Below are positions 17,063 to 24,524 of a stretch of DNA of 44,455 bases, in pieces. The notes beneath the pieces were generated by a model. It did no database searches. It was not told where the DNA came from and worked only from the letters and a program-made list of their open reading frames with translations. A program made the translations under genes and the position numbers. Source of the stretch: UBA5972 sp964637875 (lineage in GTDB: Bacteria; Pseudomonadota; Alphaproteobacteria; Rhodobacterales; Rhodobacteraceae); assembly GCA_964637875.1 (NCBI GenBank), contig CAZWXK010000018.1:1-44455 (forward strand). Reading direction: 5' to 3'. Each line of letters begins with the position of its first letter. The stretch's first letter is position 1.

Positions 17063-17508
17063 TGCCCGGTCTCCTTCCCGGTCTTGTTCAGATAGGCGGC
17101 AAGTTCATTGCTGTCGGGCACCTTGCGCGGCGAAAGGAAGGCTTGCGTCTTTTCCTCGGGTTTCGAGTTGTGGCAGACAAAGCAATCGACCTTGACCGCC
17201 GCATAGTCATGGCAGACCCGGCAGAAATATTTCGGGTCGTCATAGCCGACCGGCTGACCATCTGCGCCCTTTACCGCATGGCAACTGACACAGCCCTTGA
17301 GACTGAACTCGATATCGCGGTCGCCCTGGCGCATGGTCAGATTGCGATCATGCAGGAGCATCTTGGGGTGGTTTATCCGCATCCACAGGTTGCCCTCGGG
17401 ATGCGGCTTCCCTGTGGCCTTGGGTATCTCGGGGCCCAGATTTCCAGCGATGGCCGTATGGCCGGCCAGCGCAGAAGCGAGAATGAAAAAGACCAGCAGA
17501 CGTTTCAT
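17059..17508 (-). CDS. dsrJ: DsrJ, triheme cytochrome c
   Basis: It has 149 residues with a Sec signal (MKRLLVFFILASALAGHTAIA). Three heme-binding motifs are present: CVSCH, CRVCH and CFVCH. It is the periplasmic cytochrome of DsrMKJOP. Odd point: outside these motifs the mature protein has no cysteine, although A. vinosum DsrJ uses an extra cysteine (Cys46) as a heme ligand; here the corresponding stretch reads ATGKPHPEGNLWMRINHPKM. The start at 17508 comes two bases after the dsrL stop; longer upstream frames are shadows of dsrL. Confidence 0.95.
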   Translation of the reverse strand: MKRLLVFFILASALAGHTAIAGNLGPEIPKATGKPHPEGNLWMRINHPKMLLHDRNLTMRQGDRDIEFSLKGCVSCHAVKGADGQPVGYDDPKYFCRVCHDYAAVKVDCFVCHNSKPEEKTQAFLSPRKVPDSNELAAYLNKTGKETGQ

Positions 17509-17510
17509 CG

Positions 17511-19460
17511 CTATTCCCCAAGACCCATTTTGATATAACCGGTCGGGCAGACATCGGCGCAGATATGACAGCCGATACAGCGTGTGTAATCGGTATAGAC
17601 ATAGCGGCCCACGGCACGCTCGGATTTCGGCACACGATGAACGGCATCCTGCGGGCAGTAGATCACACAGTTGTCGCACTCGAAGCACATGCCGCACGAC
17701 ATGCAGCGTTCGCCTTCCTTGCGGGCCTGTTCCTCGGAAAAGGCGATGATGCGTTCCTCGAAATTGCCCAGAACCGCATCGCCCTCGATACGCACCTCCT
17801 GGCGACGCTCGCGGGGAACAAAGTTGAAGTGGCCCTTGAACAGTTCGTCATGGGGAATGATCTGGCTGTCCGAGCGGTCCTCGAAATTGTGGATCGCGAA
17901 TTTCGCATCCGACGTGCCCCGTGTCTGTTCGTGGCCATAGGGCTCGGGGTCCTTGCCGCGACGGTGCAGCTCCTGGAGCAGGTTGAAATGATGCACGTCG
18001 ATCTTGGGACGCTTTTCGATATCGCCATCATCCAGATAGTCGGTGATGGCCTCGGCGGCCACGCGGCCATGACCGATCGCCGTTGTCAGCAGATGCGGCT
18101 TGACGATATCGCCACCGGCGAAATGCTTGGCCTTGCCCTTGACGTGATAGCCGTTCTCGATGTCGATGAAGCCGCGGCCATTGTCCAGATCCTCGACCCC
18201 CGTCAGATCGCCATACTGCCCGATGGCCGAAATGATGATGTCGCATTCGATCTCGAACTCGGTTCCCTCGCGCGGGATCGGCGTCATGCCCTTCATGTCG
18301 CATTCGCACATTTTCAGTGCGACCGCCTTGCCGGTTTCATCCTTGATGACCTCAAGCGGCATGACCCCGCCCCTGATTTCGACACCCTCGCGCTTGGCAT
18401 CCTCGCGCTCATGTTCGGCGGCGGTCATTTCCTCGACCGGGAAAAGCGAGGTCAGGACCGCTTCGATACCCTCGCGGCGCAGGCTGTGGGCAACGTCCTT
18501 GCCGGTGAAGTCCAGTACGGTGCCATCGCCGTGTTCCGAGGGAACGACCTCGGTAATATGACCAAGACGGCGCGCAACCGAGGCAACGTCGATCGAGGTA
18601 TCGCCACCGCCAACCACAACCACCTTTTTCGCCGTTCCCAGAACGTAGCCCTCGTTGAAGGCATCCAGGAATTCGATGCCGTTGATGCAGTTGTCGGTAC
18701 CCTTCCAGCCCGGGATCGGCAGATCGCGGCCCTTCTGTGCGCCCAGCGCCCAGAAGATCGCGTCAAACGCATCCTCCAGCTCATCGACCGAAACATCGAC
18801 CCCGACCCGGGTATTGGTGTGCACATCCACCCCCATGTCGATGATGCGGCCGATTTCCTTGTCCAGCATGTCGCGCGGCGTCCGATAGCCGGGGATGCCA
18901 TAGCGCATCATGCCGCCCAGTTCGGAATTGGCCTCGAACAGGGTCACGCCATGTCCCTGACGACGCAGAAAGAACGCCGCGGCCAGCCCCGCCGGCCCGC
19001 CACCGATGACGGCAATCTTGCGTCCCGTGTCGGGGCCCGGCTCGGGTGCCTTCAGCGCGTTCTCGTTGGCCCAGTCGCCGACATATTGCTCGACACCGTT
19101 GATGCCCACATATTCGTCAACCTCGTTCCGGTTGCAGCCCGATTCGCAGGGCGCCGGGCAGACCCGGCCCATGGTCGCGGGGAACGGGTTGGCATCCAGC
19201 ATCCGCTGAAAGGCATATTCCTGCCATGTCATGCCCTCGACGGGCGGCTTGTCCATGCCGCGGGCGATGGCCAGCCAGCCACGGATTTCATGCCCCGACG
19301 GACACGATCCCTGGCAAGGCGGGGTCTTGGCGACATAGGTCGGGCACTTGTAGGAATGGTCCTGCTGGAAAATCTTTTCTTCCAGATCCCAATCCCTGGG
19401 TGTCTCGCCCTCCCTGAAGCGGCGGAAAGTCAGTTTGTCATCGGGTGAAAGATCGTTCAT
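17511..19460 (-). CDS. dsrL: DsrL, iron-sulfur flavoprotein NAD(P)H oxidoreductase
   Basis: It has 649 residues, resembling the small subunit of glutamate synthase. The order is an N-terminal Fe-S helical domain (CPTYVAKTPPCQGSCPSGHE, RVCPAPCESGCNR), an FAD fold near residue 150 (GGGPAGLAAAFFLRRQG), an NAD(P)H fold (GGGDTSIDVASVARR), FAGGDIVKP, and a C-terminal ferredoxin domain with CMSCGMCFECDNCVIYCP and CIGCHICADVCP. In sulfur oxidisers DsrL is essential and passes electrons from DsrAB to NAD(P)+. Its ATG overlaps the dsrK stop by four bases. Confidence 0.96.
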   Translation of the reverse strand: MNDLSPDDKLTFRRFREGETPRDWDLEEKIFQQDHSYKCPTYVAKTPPCQGSCPSGHEIRGWLAIARGMDKPPVEGMTWQEYAFQRMLDANPFPATMGRVCPAPCESGCNRNEVDEYVGINGVEQYVGDWANENALKAPEPGPDTGRKIAVIGGGPAGLAAAFFLRRQGHGVTLFEANSELGGMMRYGIPGYRTPRDMLDKEIGRIIDMGVDVHTNTRVGVDVSVDELEDAFDAIFWALGAQKGRDLPIPGWKGTDNCINGIEFLDAFNEGYVLGTAKKVVVVGGGDTSIDVASVARRLGHITEVVPSEHGDGTVLDFTGKDVAHSLRREGIEAVLTSLFPVEEMTAAEHEREDAKREGVEIRGGVMPLEVIKDETGKAVALKMCECDMKGMTPIPREGTEFEIECDIIISAIGQYGDLTGVEDLDNGRGFIDIENGYHVKGKAKHFAGGDIVKPHLLTTAIGHGRVAAEAITDYLDDGDIEKRPKIDVHHFNLLQELHRRGKDPEPYGHEQTRGTSDAKFAIHNFEDRSDSQIIPHDELFKGHFNFVPRERRQEVRIEGDAVLGNFEERIIAFSEEQARKEGERCMSCGMCFECDNCVIYCPQDAVHRVPKSERAVGRYVYTDYTRCIGCHICADVCPTGYIKMGLGE

Positions 19461-21040
19461 TGTATTGCCTCCGCTGCTGCCGCATCCCCTTGGGGCGCCG
19501 CATCCTCTTCAACTTCCTGGCCACCAAGGATGATGGCATTCGATACCAGTTGGTGAACCGACAGAATCGAATCCATGCCGTATCCGTATTTGGGCATCAC
19601 CTTCGAGAACTGCGTCTTGCAGATCGCACAGATCGCCGCCATGTGGGTGACGCCGAAATCATCGGTCACCTGTTTCAATGCCTTCATTCGCGGCCCCGCG
19701 CCCTTGACGCGGATGTCCATGATCTCGTCGGTCAGGAGACCGCCACCGCCGCCACAGCACACGGTGCTTTCCATGATCGTGTCGCGATCCATGTCGTAAT
19801 AATGGTTGCAGACAGCCTTGAGCACATTGCGCGGGATCTCGAACTGGCCGCCGGGCTTGTCGCCCATACGGGACGCACGCGCGACGTTGCAACTGTCGTG
19901 ATAGGTAAGCCGGATATGATCGTTTCGTGACTTGTCCAGCTTGAGGGTACCTTTCTGGATCTCGTTCCAGGTAAATTCCAGAATGTGCTGCGGAACCGGA
20001 TAATTCGGGTCGAGAAAATCGAACGGTCCCGCCAATGTGTTCAGGAAACTGTAGGCAACGCGCCACGCATGGCCACATTCGCCAAAGATGATGCGCTTGA
20101 CGCCCAGATCCTCGGCCGCCTTGCGGATACGCAGTGACACATCACGCATGTTTTCGTACGAACCGATGAACATGCCGAAATTGGCGGCCTCGGACGCATA
20201 GGATGACAGCGTCCAGCTGACGCCCGCCTCGTGGAACACCTTGGCGTAACCGATCAGACCCTCGATATGGGGCTCGGCAAAAAAGTCTGCGCTGGGCGTG
20301 ACCAGCAGGATGTCGGCACCCTTTTCGTCAAGCGGGATGCGTACGCTGATGCCGGTGTCATCCTCGATATCCTCTTCCAGCCCTTCCAGGGTGGCGGCCA
20401 GGGCCTTTTCCTGCAGGCCCAGGTTGTTGCCCACATCCTTGACCTTGCCGATGATCTCGTTGCAATACTTGTCGCCCAGACCGACGCTGTCCATGATTTC
20501 GCGCGCGGCCATCGAAATTTCCGCAGTGTCGATGCCGTAGGGACAAAAGACCGAACACCGGCGGCATTGGCTGCACTGATGGTAATAGGCATACCATTCA
20601 TCCAGCACTTCCTTGGTCAGGTCGCGCGCACCGACAAGCCACGGGAAATACTTGCCGGCAAAGGTATAATAACGACGATAGACACTGCGCAGCAGATCCT
20701 GCCGCGCGACCGGCATGTTCTTGGGGTCGCCCGAACCCAGAAAATAATGGCACTTGTCGGTGCAGGCGCCGCACTTCACGCAGGCGTCCAGATAGACCTG
20801 AAAGGCACGGTTCTTTTTGGCCAGTTCGCCCATCTTGGCGATGGCGACCTCTTGCCAGTTGTCTATCAGCTCGCCGGGGAAGCCCAGCTTGAGGTTGTGT
20901 TCGGGATAGGCCGGGTAGGGTTTGCTTTCGGCCATCGCGTCACAGGCCAGGCGCGGAATTTCCAACGGGTCGCCGTCAGGGCCGCGGATATCCATCATCT
21001 CGGCCGGTTTCTTGTTCTCGCTGTCGTCGAGAGGTGCCAT
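19457..21040 (-). CDS. dsrK: DsrK, HdrD-like catalytic subunit
   Basis: It has 527 residues and is the cytoplasmic iron-sulfur subunit of DsrMKJOP, related to heterodisulfide reductase HdrD; it is thought to act on the DsrC disulfide/trisulfide. Two [4Fe-4S] motifs (CVKCGACTDKCHYF and CSQCRRCSVFCPYG) precede the cysteine-rich CCG domains, seen as FGECGHAW, YHDSCNVAR, VCCGGGGGLL and CAICKTQF, which hold the noncubane cluster. It lies 17 bases after dsrM and is coupled to dsrL. Confidence 0.96.
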   Translation of the reverse strand: MAPLDDSENKKPAEMMDIRGPDGDPLEIPRLACDAMAESKPYPAYPEHNLKLGFPGELIDNWQEVAIAKMGELAKKNRAFQVYLDACVKCGACTDKCHYFLGSGDPKNMPVARQDLLRSVYRRYYTFAGKYFPWLVGARDLTKEVLDEWYAYYHQCSQCRRCSVFCPYGIDTAEISMAAREIMDSVGLGDKYCNEIIGKVKDVGNNLGLQEKALAATLEGLEEDIEDDTGISVRIPLDEKGADILLVTPSADFFAEPHIEGLIGYAKVFHEAGVSWTLSSYASEAANFGMFIGSYENMRDVSLRIRKAAEDLGVKRIIFGECGHAWRVAYSFLNTLAGPFDFLDPNYPVPQHILEFTWNEIQKGTLKLDKSRNDHIRLTYHDSCNVARASRMGDKPGGQFEIPRNVLKAVCNHYYDMDRDTIMESTVCCGGGGGLLTDEIMDIRVKGAGPRMKALKQVTDDFGVTHMAAICAICKTQFSKVMPKYGYGMDSILSVHQLVSNAIILGGQEVEEDAAPQGDAAAAEAIQ

Positions 21041-21057
21041 TGTCCCCTGTGCCTCCC

Positions 21058-21780
21058 TTATCTTTCCAGTTCCGCCGCCCAGGGGGCGAGATGACGTTTT
21101 TCACGAGGGTTATCGACCTGGTTGCGCGTCGGACTGAAGAAGATCCCCGGAGCATGAAGCAGCTTCGACATCGGGAAGATGATGAACAGCACCGCAACCA
21201 GCCCCAGATGTATCAACAGCGCCGGTGTGTCGGGCAGTTCGTTGATCTGAAAGCGCAGCAGGCCCAGAAAGAACATCTTGACCCCGATGATATCGGTTGG
21301 GGTCAGGAAACGCATGGTCATGCCACTGAGCGCGATGGCGATCAGCAGGGCCAGCATCAGGTGGTCGGACGGGTTCGTGATATAGCGGATCCGCTCGACC
21401 AGAATTCGCCTCGCCCACAGCCCGGCCAGCCCCAGCACCATGCCGAACGAGGCATAAATGCCAAAGGGCTGTTCAAGGCTGACCCACCACCAGACGGGCT
21501 CGATGAAATAACGCAGATGGCGGATCGTGATCAGCAGGAGCGAGCCGTGGAAAAGATACCCGAACAGCCAGATCCACTTGTTCGACTTGAACAGGCTTTC
21601 AAAGAACACGACCTCGCGGAACATCCGCCAGAAGACCCCCGACATCGTGGTCGGCGCGGGGGTCGTCGGAATCTTGAGTGGGGCAGGAGTCCGCGCATAT
21701 TGCCGGATCTTGACAGCCAGCCCGATTACCAGAAGGGCGGTGGCAATATAGTACAGCAGTGCATAAAGCGTTGACAACAC
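21058..21780 (-). CDS. dsrM: DsrM, membrane cytochrome b subunit
   Basis: It has 240 residues with about five to six transmembrane segments, related to NarI. Likely heme histidines are in LFGYLFHGSLLLITIRHLRY and in LLIHLGLVAVLFIIF with SKLLH. It transfers electrons between the quinone pool and DsrK. The start codon is GTG at 21780, supported by GGGAGGAG eight bases upstream. It is separated from dsrC by a 61-base gap holding a stem-loop. Confidence 0.95.
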   Translation of the reverse strand: MLSTLYALLYYIATALLVIGLAVKIRQYARTPAPLKIPTTPAPTTMSGVFWRMFREVVFFESLFKSNKWIWLFGYLFHGSLLLITIRHLRYFIEPVWWWVSLEQPFGIYASFGMVLGLAGLWARRILVERIRYITNPSDHLMLALLIAIALSGMTMRFLTPTDIIGVKMFFLGLLRFQINELPDTPALLIHLGLVAVLFIIFPMSKLLHAPGIFFSPTRNQVDNPREKRHLAPWAAELER

Positions 21781-21800
21781 TTCGGACTCCTCCCGTGATG

Positions 21801-21834
21801 TGTCTCTGGGGTGTTTCTTGTTTTTTCAGAGACA
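21801..21834 (-). promoter_or_regulatory. Stem-loop between dsrC and dsrM
   Basis: TGTCTCTG (21801-21808) and CAGAGACA (21827-21834) form a perfect 8-bp stem with an 18-base loop. On the transcribed minus strand it begins about seven bases after the dsrC stop and the loop is A-rich. It could partly terminate transcription or protect an upstream dsrABEFHC message, which would fit the high DsrC demand. Confidence 0.45.
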
Positions 21835-21841
21835 GGTCAGA

Positions 21842-22174
21842 TCAGACGCAGCCGGTCGGCTTGGGCAGCCCGGCAATCTTGCACGCCTGTTTGGCCGGAC
21901 CATAGGGGAACAGCTCGTACATGTGCTTGTTGTTGCCGATTTCCGGGCCCATCTGTTTCTTGATAGCCTTGATGAGGACACGCACCGCCGGGGCGATCTG
22001 GTATTCCTCGTAATAGTCGCGCAGGAAGTTGACGACAGCCCAATGCTCGTCGGTCATCTCGATGCCTTCCTGTTCGGCGATGACCTTGGCCAGATCCTCG
22101 CTCCAGTCGCTCAGATTGGTGATGTAGCCTTCCTCGTCATGCTCGACAGTCTGGCCATTAACTTCGTAGGACAT
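21842..22174 (-). CDS. dsrC: DsrC, sulfur-carrier substrate protein
   Basis: It has 110 residues. The flexible C-terminal arm CKIAGLPKPTGCV has both conserved cysteines, C98 and the penultimate C109, eleven residues apart. This pair separates true DsrC from TusE and other relatives. DsrC receives sulfur from DsrEFH and presents it to DsrAB, forming a trisulfide that DsrMK is believed to process. The N-terminus MSYEVNGQTVEHDEEGYI is typical. Confidence 0.98.
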   Translation of the reverse strand: MSYEVNGQTVEHDEEGYITNLSDWSEDLAKVIAEQEGIEMTDEHWAVVNFLRDYYEEYQIAPAVRVLIKAIKKQMGPEIGNNKHMYELFPYGPAKQACKIAGLPKPTGCV

Positions 22175-22225
22175 TTCCTTTTCCTTTCGGTTTGTGATCC
22201 CCCATACGGATCGGTTGCAATCTTG

Positions 22226-22534
22226 TCAGAGCCAGGCCTGTGCCCGGTCGTGTTCTGCCGCGAGGCCCACAAAGCCTGCGTAATCGACGACCTCGACACC
22301 CTCCAGCAGGCGCGTGGCAGCTATTCCCCTGGCATCGAGATCCGGGCCGAGAACATAAAACCTGATGCTGCCGGTCCTGCCAGCCACGACATCGGCCACT
22401 CCGGTTCCGGCTGCGGCACCATAGACACCATCCTCGATCAGAAGAATCGCATCGCCATCGGCAGCATGATTGATGCAGCTCAACAGAGACTGGGTGGCAA
22501 AGGGGGACTTGTTCACCGTGTGCAGTGTTGACAT
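22226..22534 (-). CDS. dsrH: DsrH, subunit of the DsrEFH sulfurtransferase
   Basis: It has 102 residues of the DsrH/TusB fold. It starts MSTLHTVNKSPFA and has the conserved Cys20 in LLSCINHAADGDAILLIEDG. In A. vinosum DsrEFH forms an alpha2beta2gamma2 hexamer that takes sulfur from TusA and gives it to DsrC. It lies 14 bases after dsrF and 51 before dsrC. Confidence 0.95.
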   Translation of the reverse strand: MSTLHTVNKSPFATQSLLSCINHAADGDAILLIEDGVYGAAAGTGVADVVAGRTGSIRFYVLGPDLDARGIAATRLLEGVEVVDYAGFVGLAAEHDRAQAWL

Positions 22535-22548
22535 GGTCTCTCCTCCCT

Positions 22549-22959
22549 TCAGAAGCTCAGGATGACGTCTTGGTCATGCATGAGATCGGCCATTTCCGCC
22601 CGGCTGATGATGCGGATTGACGGCTTTTCGGCCCAATCGTCATCTTCGTCCTCATACATGATCTCCTGCAGGTCATCGGCGGTCAGGCCGCGTTCCTCCA
22701 GGGACTCGCGCTCGACATACAGCTTGTTGACATCATAATCCCCAAGCGCCCGGAACGTCGGCGAGAAATTCTTCATCCCCACCGCGTCGGTCTGTTGATC
22801 CCTGGTCAGCTGAAACACGCCATCATCCAGAAAGGCGAGGCTGACATCCTGGTCGAAAGCGGCACCGATCAGCACGACCTCCAGCGCCTCCAGCGCATAG
22901 ATCGTCCCGTAAGGAGCCTTGCGGTTCACATAGAGGAACTTTTTCACTCCATCTTCCAT
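22549..22959 (-). CDS. dsrF: DsrF, subunit of the DsrEFH sulfurtransferase
   Basis: It has 136 residues of the DsrF/TusC type, with the N-terminal KKFLYVNRKAPYGTIYALEA and DVSLAFLDDGVFQL. There is no cysteine, as expected for this non-catalytic subunit. It lies 12 bases after dsrE and 14 before dsrH, so the three subunits are translated together. Confidence 0.95.
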   Translation of the reverse strand: MEDGVKKFLYVNRKAPYGTIYALEALEVVLIGAAFDQDVSLAFLDDGVFQLTRDQQTDAVGMKNFSPTFRALGDYDVNKLYVERESLEERGLTADDLQEIMYEDEDDDWAEKPSIRIISRAEMADLMHDQDVILSF

Positions 22960-22971
22960 TGTCAGCCCTCC

Positions 22972-23364
22972 TCAATCGCCGAACATCATCAGACGATCGG
23001 TCTGGATGCCCATTTCGATCAGCTGTCCGAGACCGGAAATCCGGAATCCTTCGGCAATGTTGTCGGCATCCTTGCCCTGACGCTTGGCCTCGTTTTCGTC
23101 CAGAATGCCGCGGCGCTGGGCCGCCGCGATGCAAACCACCAGATCGATGCCATGCTCCTTGGCCAGGTTGGTCCAGTTCACCTGGATGTTACGGTCATCC
23201 TGCGGCGGGACAGTCAGGCGCGTGCCGACATTCACCCCGTCGTGATAAAAGAACACCCGCGGGACCTCGTGCCCCGCCTCGATCGCGGCCTTGACAAAAT
23301 TGTAGGCCGTGTCCGAGGCTTCGTGGGTATAGGGCCCTTCGCTGACGACGATTCCGAATTTCAC
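22972..23364 (-). CDS. dsrE: DsrE, catalytic subunit of the DsrEFH sulfurtransferase
   Basis: It has 130 residues of the DsrE/TusD type, starting MKFGIVVSEGPYTHEASD. The sulfur-binding cysteine in LVVCIAAAQRRG is Cys78, the same number as in A. vinosum DsrE. The presence of DsrEFH is a marker for the oxidative (reverse) direction of the Dsr pathway. It lies 12 bases after dsrB. Confidence 0.96.
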   Translation of the reverse strand: MKFGIVVSEGPYTHEASDTAYNFVKAAIEAGHEVPRVFFYHDGVNVGTRLTVPPQDDRNIQVNWTNLAKEHGIDLVVCIAAAQRRGILDENEAKRQGKDADNIAEGFRISGLGQLIEMGIQTDRLMMFGD

Positions 23365-23376
23365 GGCTGTGTCTCC

Positions 23377-24459
23377 TCAGAAACGGACATGTGCTGACAT
23401 GTTGAGGGTCTTGCGGGCACCGGTCCAGGTATCCAGGTGGTGCTTGGTAAACGCCAGGCCGGTAATGTCGAAGAACCGGTTCCAGCCGATCCGCTCGATC
23501 CACTCGCCCATGCGCTCCCAGTGCTTGGCGTCTTCCTTGTAGGCGGTGATGATCTTTTTCACCACGTCCGCAACCTCGGGCCAGTGGGGCGGGTTGTTGG
23601 GCAGGTTGGCAATTGCCAGCTTGTGGAAGGTCGGCTTGGACCGTGCGTTCGAATGCTTTCCGCCAACCCAGATGGCGATTTTCGTGCTTTCCTTGCCGTT
23701 GATCTGCATCGGCGGACAGGGCGGATAGCAGGCCCCGCAGCAGACACATTTCTTTTCATCCACCTCCAGCGAAGGCTTGCCATCGACCAGGGCCGGCCGG
23801 ATAGCCGCAACGGGGCAACGCGCCACGACCGCGGGACGCTCGCAGACATTGGCAACCAGATCGTGGTTGATCTTGGGTGGCTTGGTGTATTGCACGTTGA
23901 TCGCGATATCGCCCTGACCGCCACAGTTGATCTGACAGCACGAGGTGGTGATGCGAACGCGGTTGGGCATGTTCTCGTTGACGAATTCCTCGTGGAGCAT
24001 GTCCATCATGGATTTGACAACGCCGGAGGCATCGGTTCCAGGAATGTCGCAGTGCAACCAGCCCTGCGTATGGGAGATCATGGAAACCGACGCTCCGGTG
24101 CCGCCAACAGGGAAACCATTCGCCTGAAGCTCGTCAATCAGAGGATCGACCTTGGACTGGTCTTCCACGATGAATTCGATGTTGGAACGGGTGGTAAAGC
24201 GCACATGCCCTTCGCCGAACTCATCGGCGATATCGCACAGCTTGCGGATGGTATAGACATCCATCTGGCGCTGGGTGCCGGCGCGCACGGTGAACACCTC
24301 GTCGCCGTCCTTGGTGACATGACGCAGCACACCATGGCGCGGGCGATCATGCCAGGCCCAGTTGCCCAGATTGCGCTTAAGCATCGGGTGCATGTACTGC
24401 AGGTGATCCGGGACGCCGGATTCAATCGCCTCGCGGGGCGTTTCTCTCGCTTCGCTCAT
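23377..24459 (-). CDS. dsrB: Reverse dissimilatory sulfite reductase beta subunit
   Basis: It has 360 residues. It starts near HPMLKRNLGNWAWHD and has a siroheme/Fe-S segment TSCCQINCGGQGDIAINV and a ferredoxin domain with CVCCGACYPPCPPM and CPVAAIRPAL before it. Together with DsrA it forms the alpha2beta2 sulfite reductase, working here as an oxidase of sulfane sulfur to sulfite. GGGAGAA precedes the ATG at 24459. It follows dsrA after a 65-base gap holding a hairpin. Confidence 0.97.
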   Translation of the reverse strand: MSEARETPREAIESGVPDHLQYMHPMLKRNLGNWAWHDRPRHGVLRHVTKDGDEVFTVRAGTQRQMDVYTIRKLCDIADEFGEGHVRFTTRSNIEFIVEDQSKVDPLIDELQANGFPVGGTGASVSMISHTQGWLHCDIPGTDASGVVKSMMDMLHEEFVNENMPNRVRITTSCCQINCGGQGDIAINVQYTKPPKINHDLVANVCERPAVVARCPVAAIRPALVDGKPSLEVDEKKCVCCGACYPPCPPMQINGKESTKIAIWVGGKHSNARSKPTFHKLAIANLPNNPPHWPEVADVVKKIITAYKEDAKHWERMGEWIERIGWNRFFDITGLAFTKHHLDTWTGARKTLNMSAHVRF

Positions 24460-24482
24460 TTCGCTGTTCTCCCTTGGGAAAA

Positions 24483-24506
24483 GGTTTCCCCTCGCGCGGG
24501 GAAACC
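24483..24506 (-). promoter_or_regulatory. Stem-loop between dsrA and dsrB
   Basis: GGTTTCCCC (24483-24491) and GGGGAAACC (24498-24506) form a perfect 9-bp stem around a six-base loop. On the transcribed minus strand TTTTCCC follows. It looks like a weak terminator or an mRNA-processing element between two subunits needed in equal amounts, so full termination is unlikely. Confidence 0.5.
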
Positions 24507-24524
24507 CCCTTTCTCTTTTTTCGC

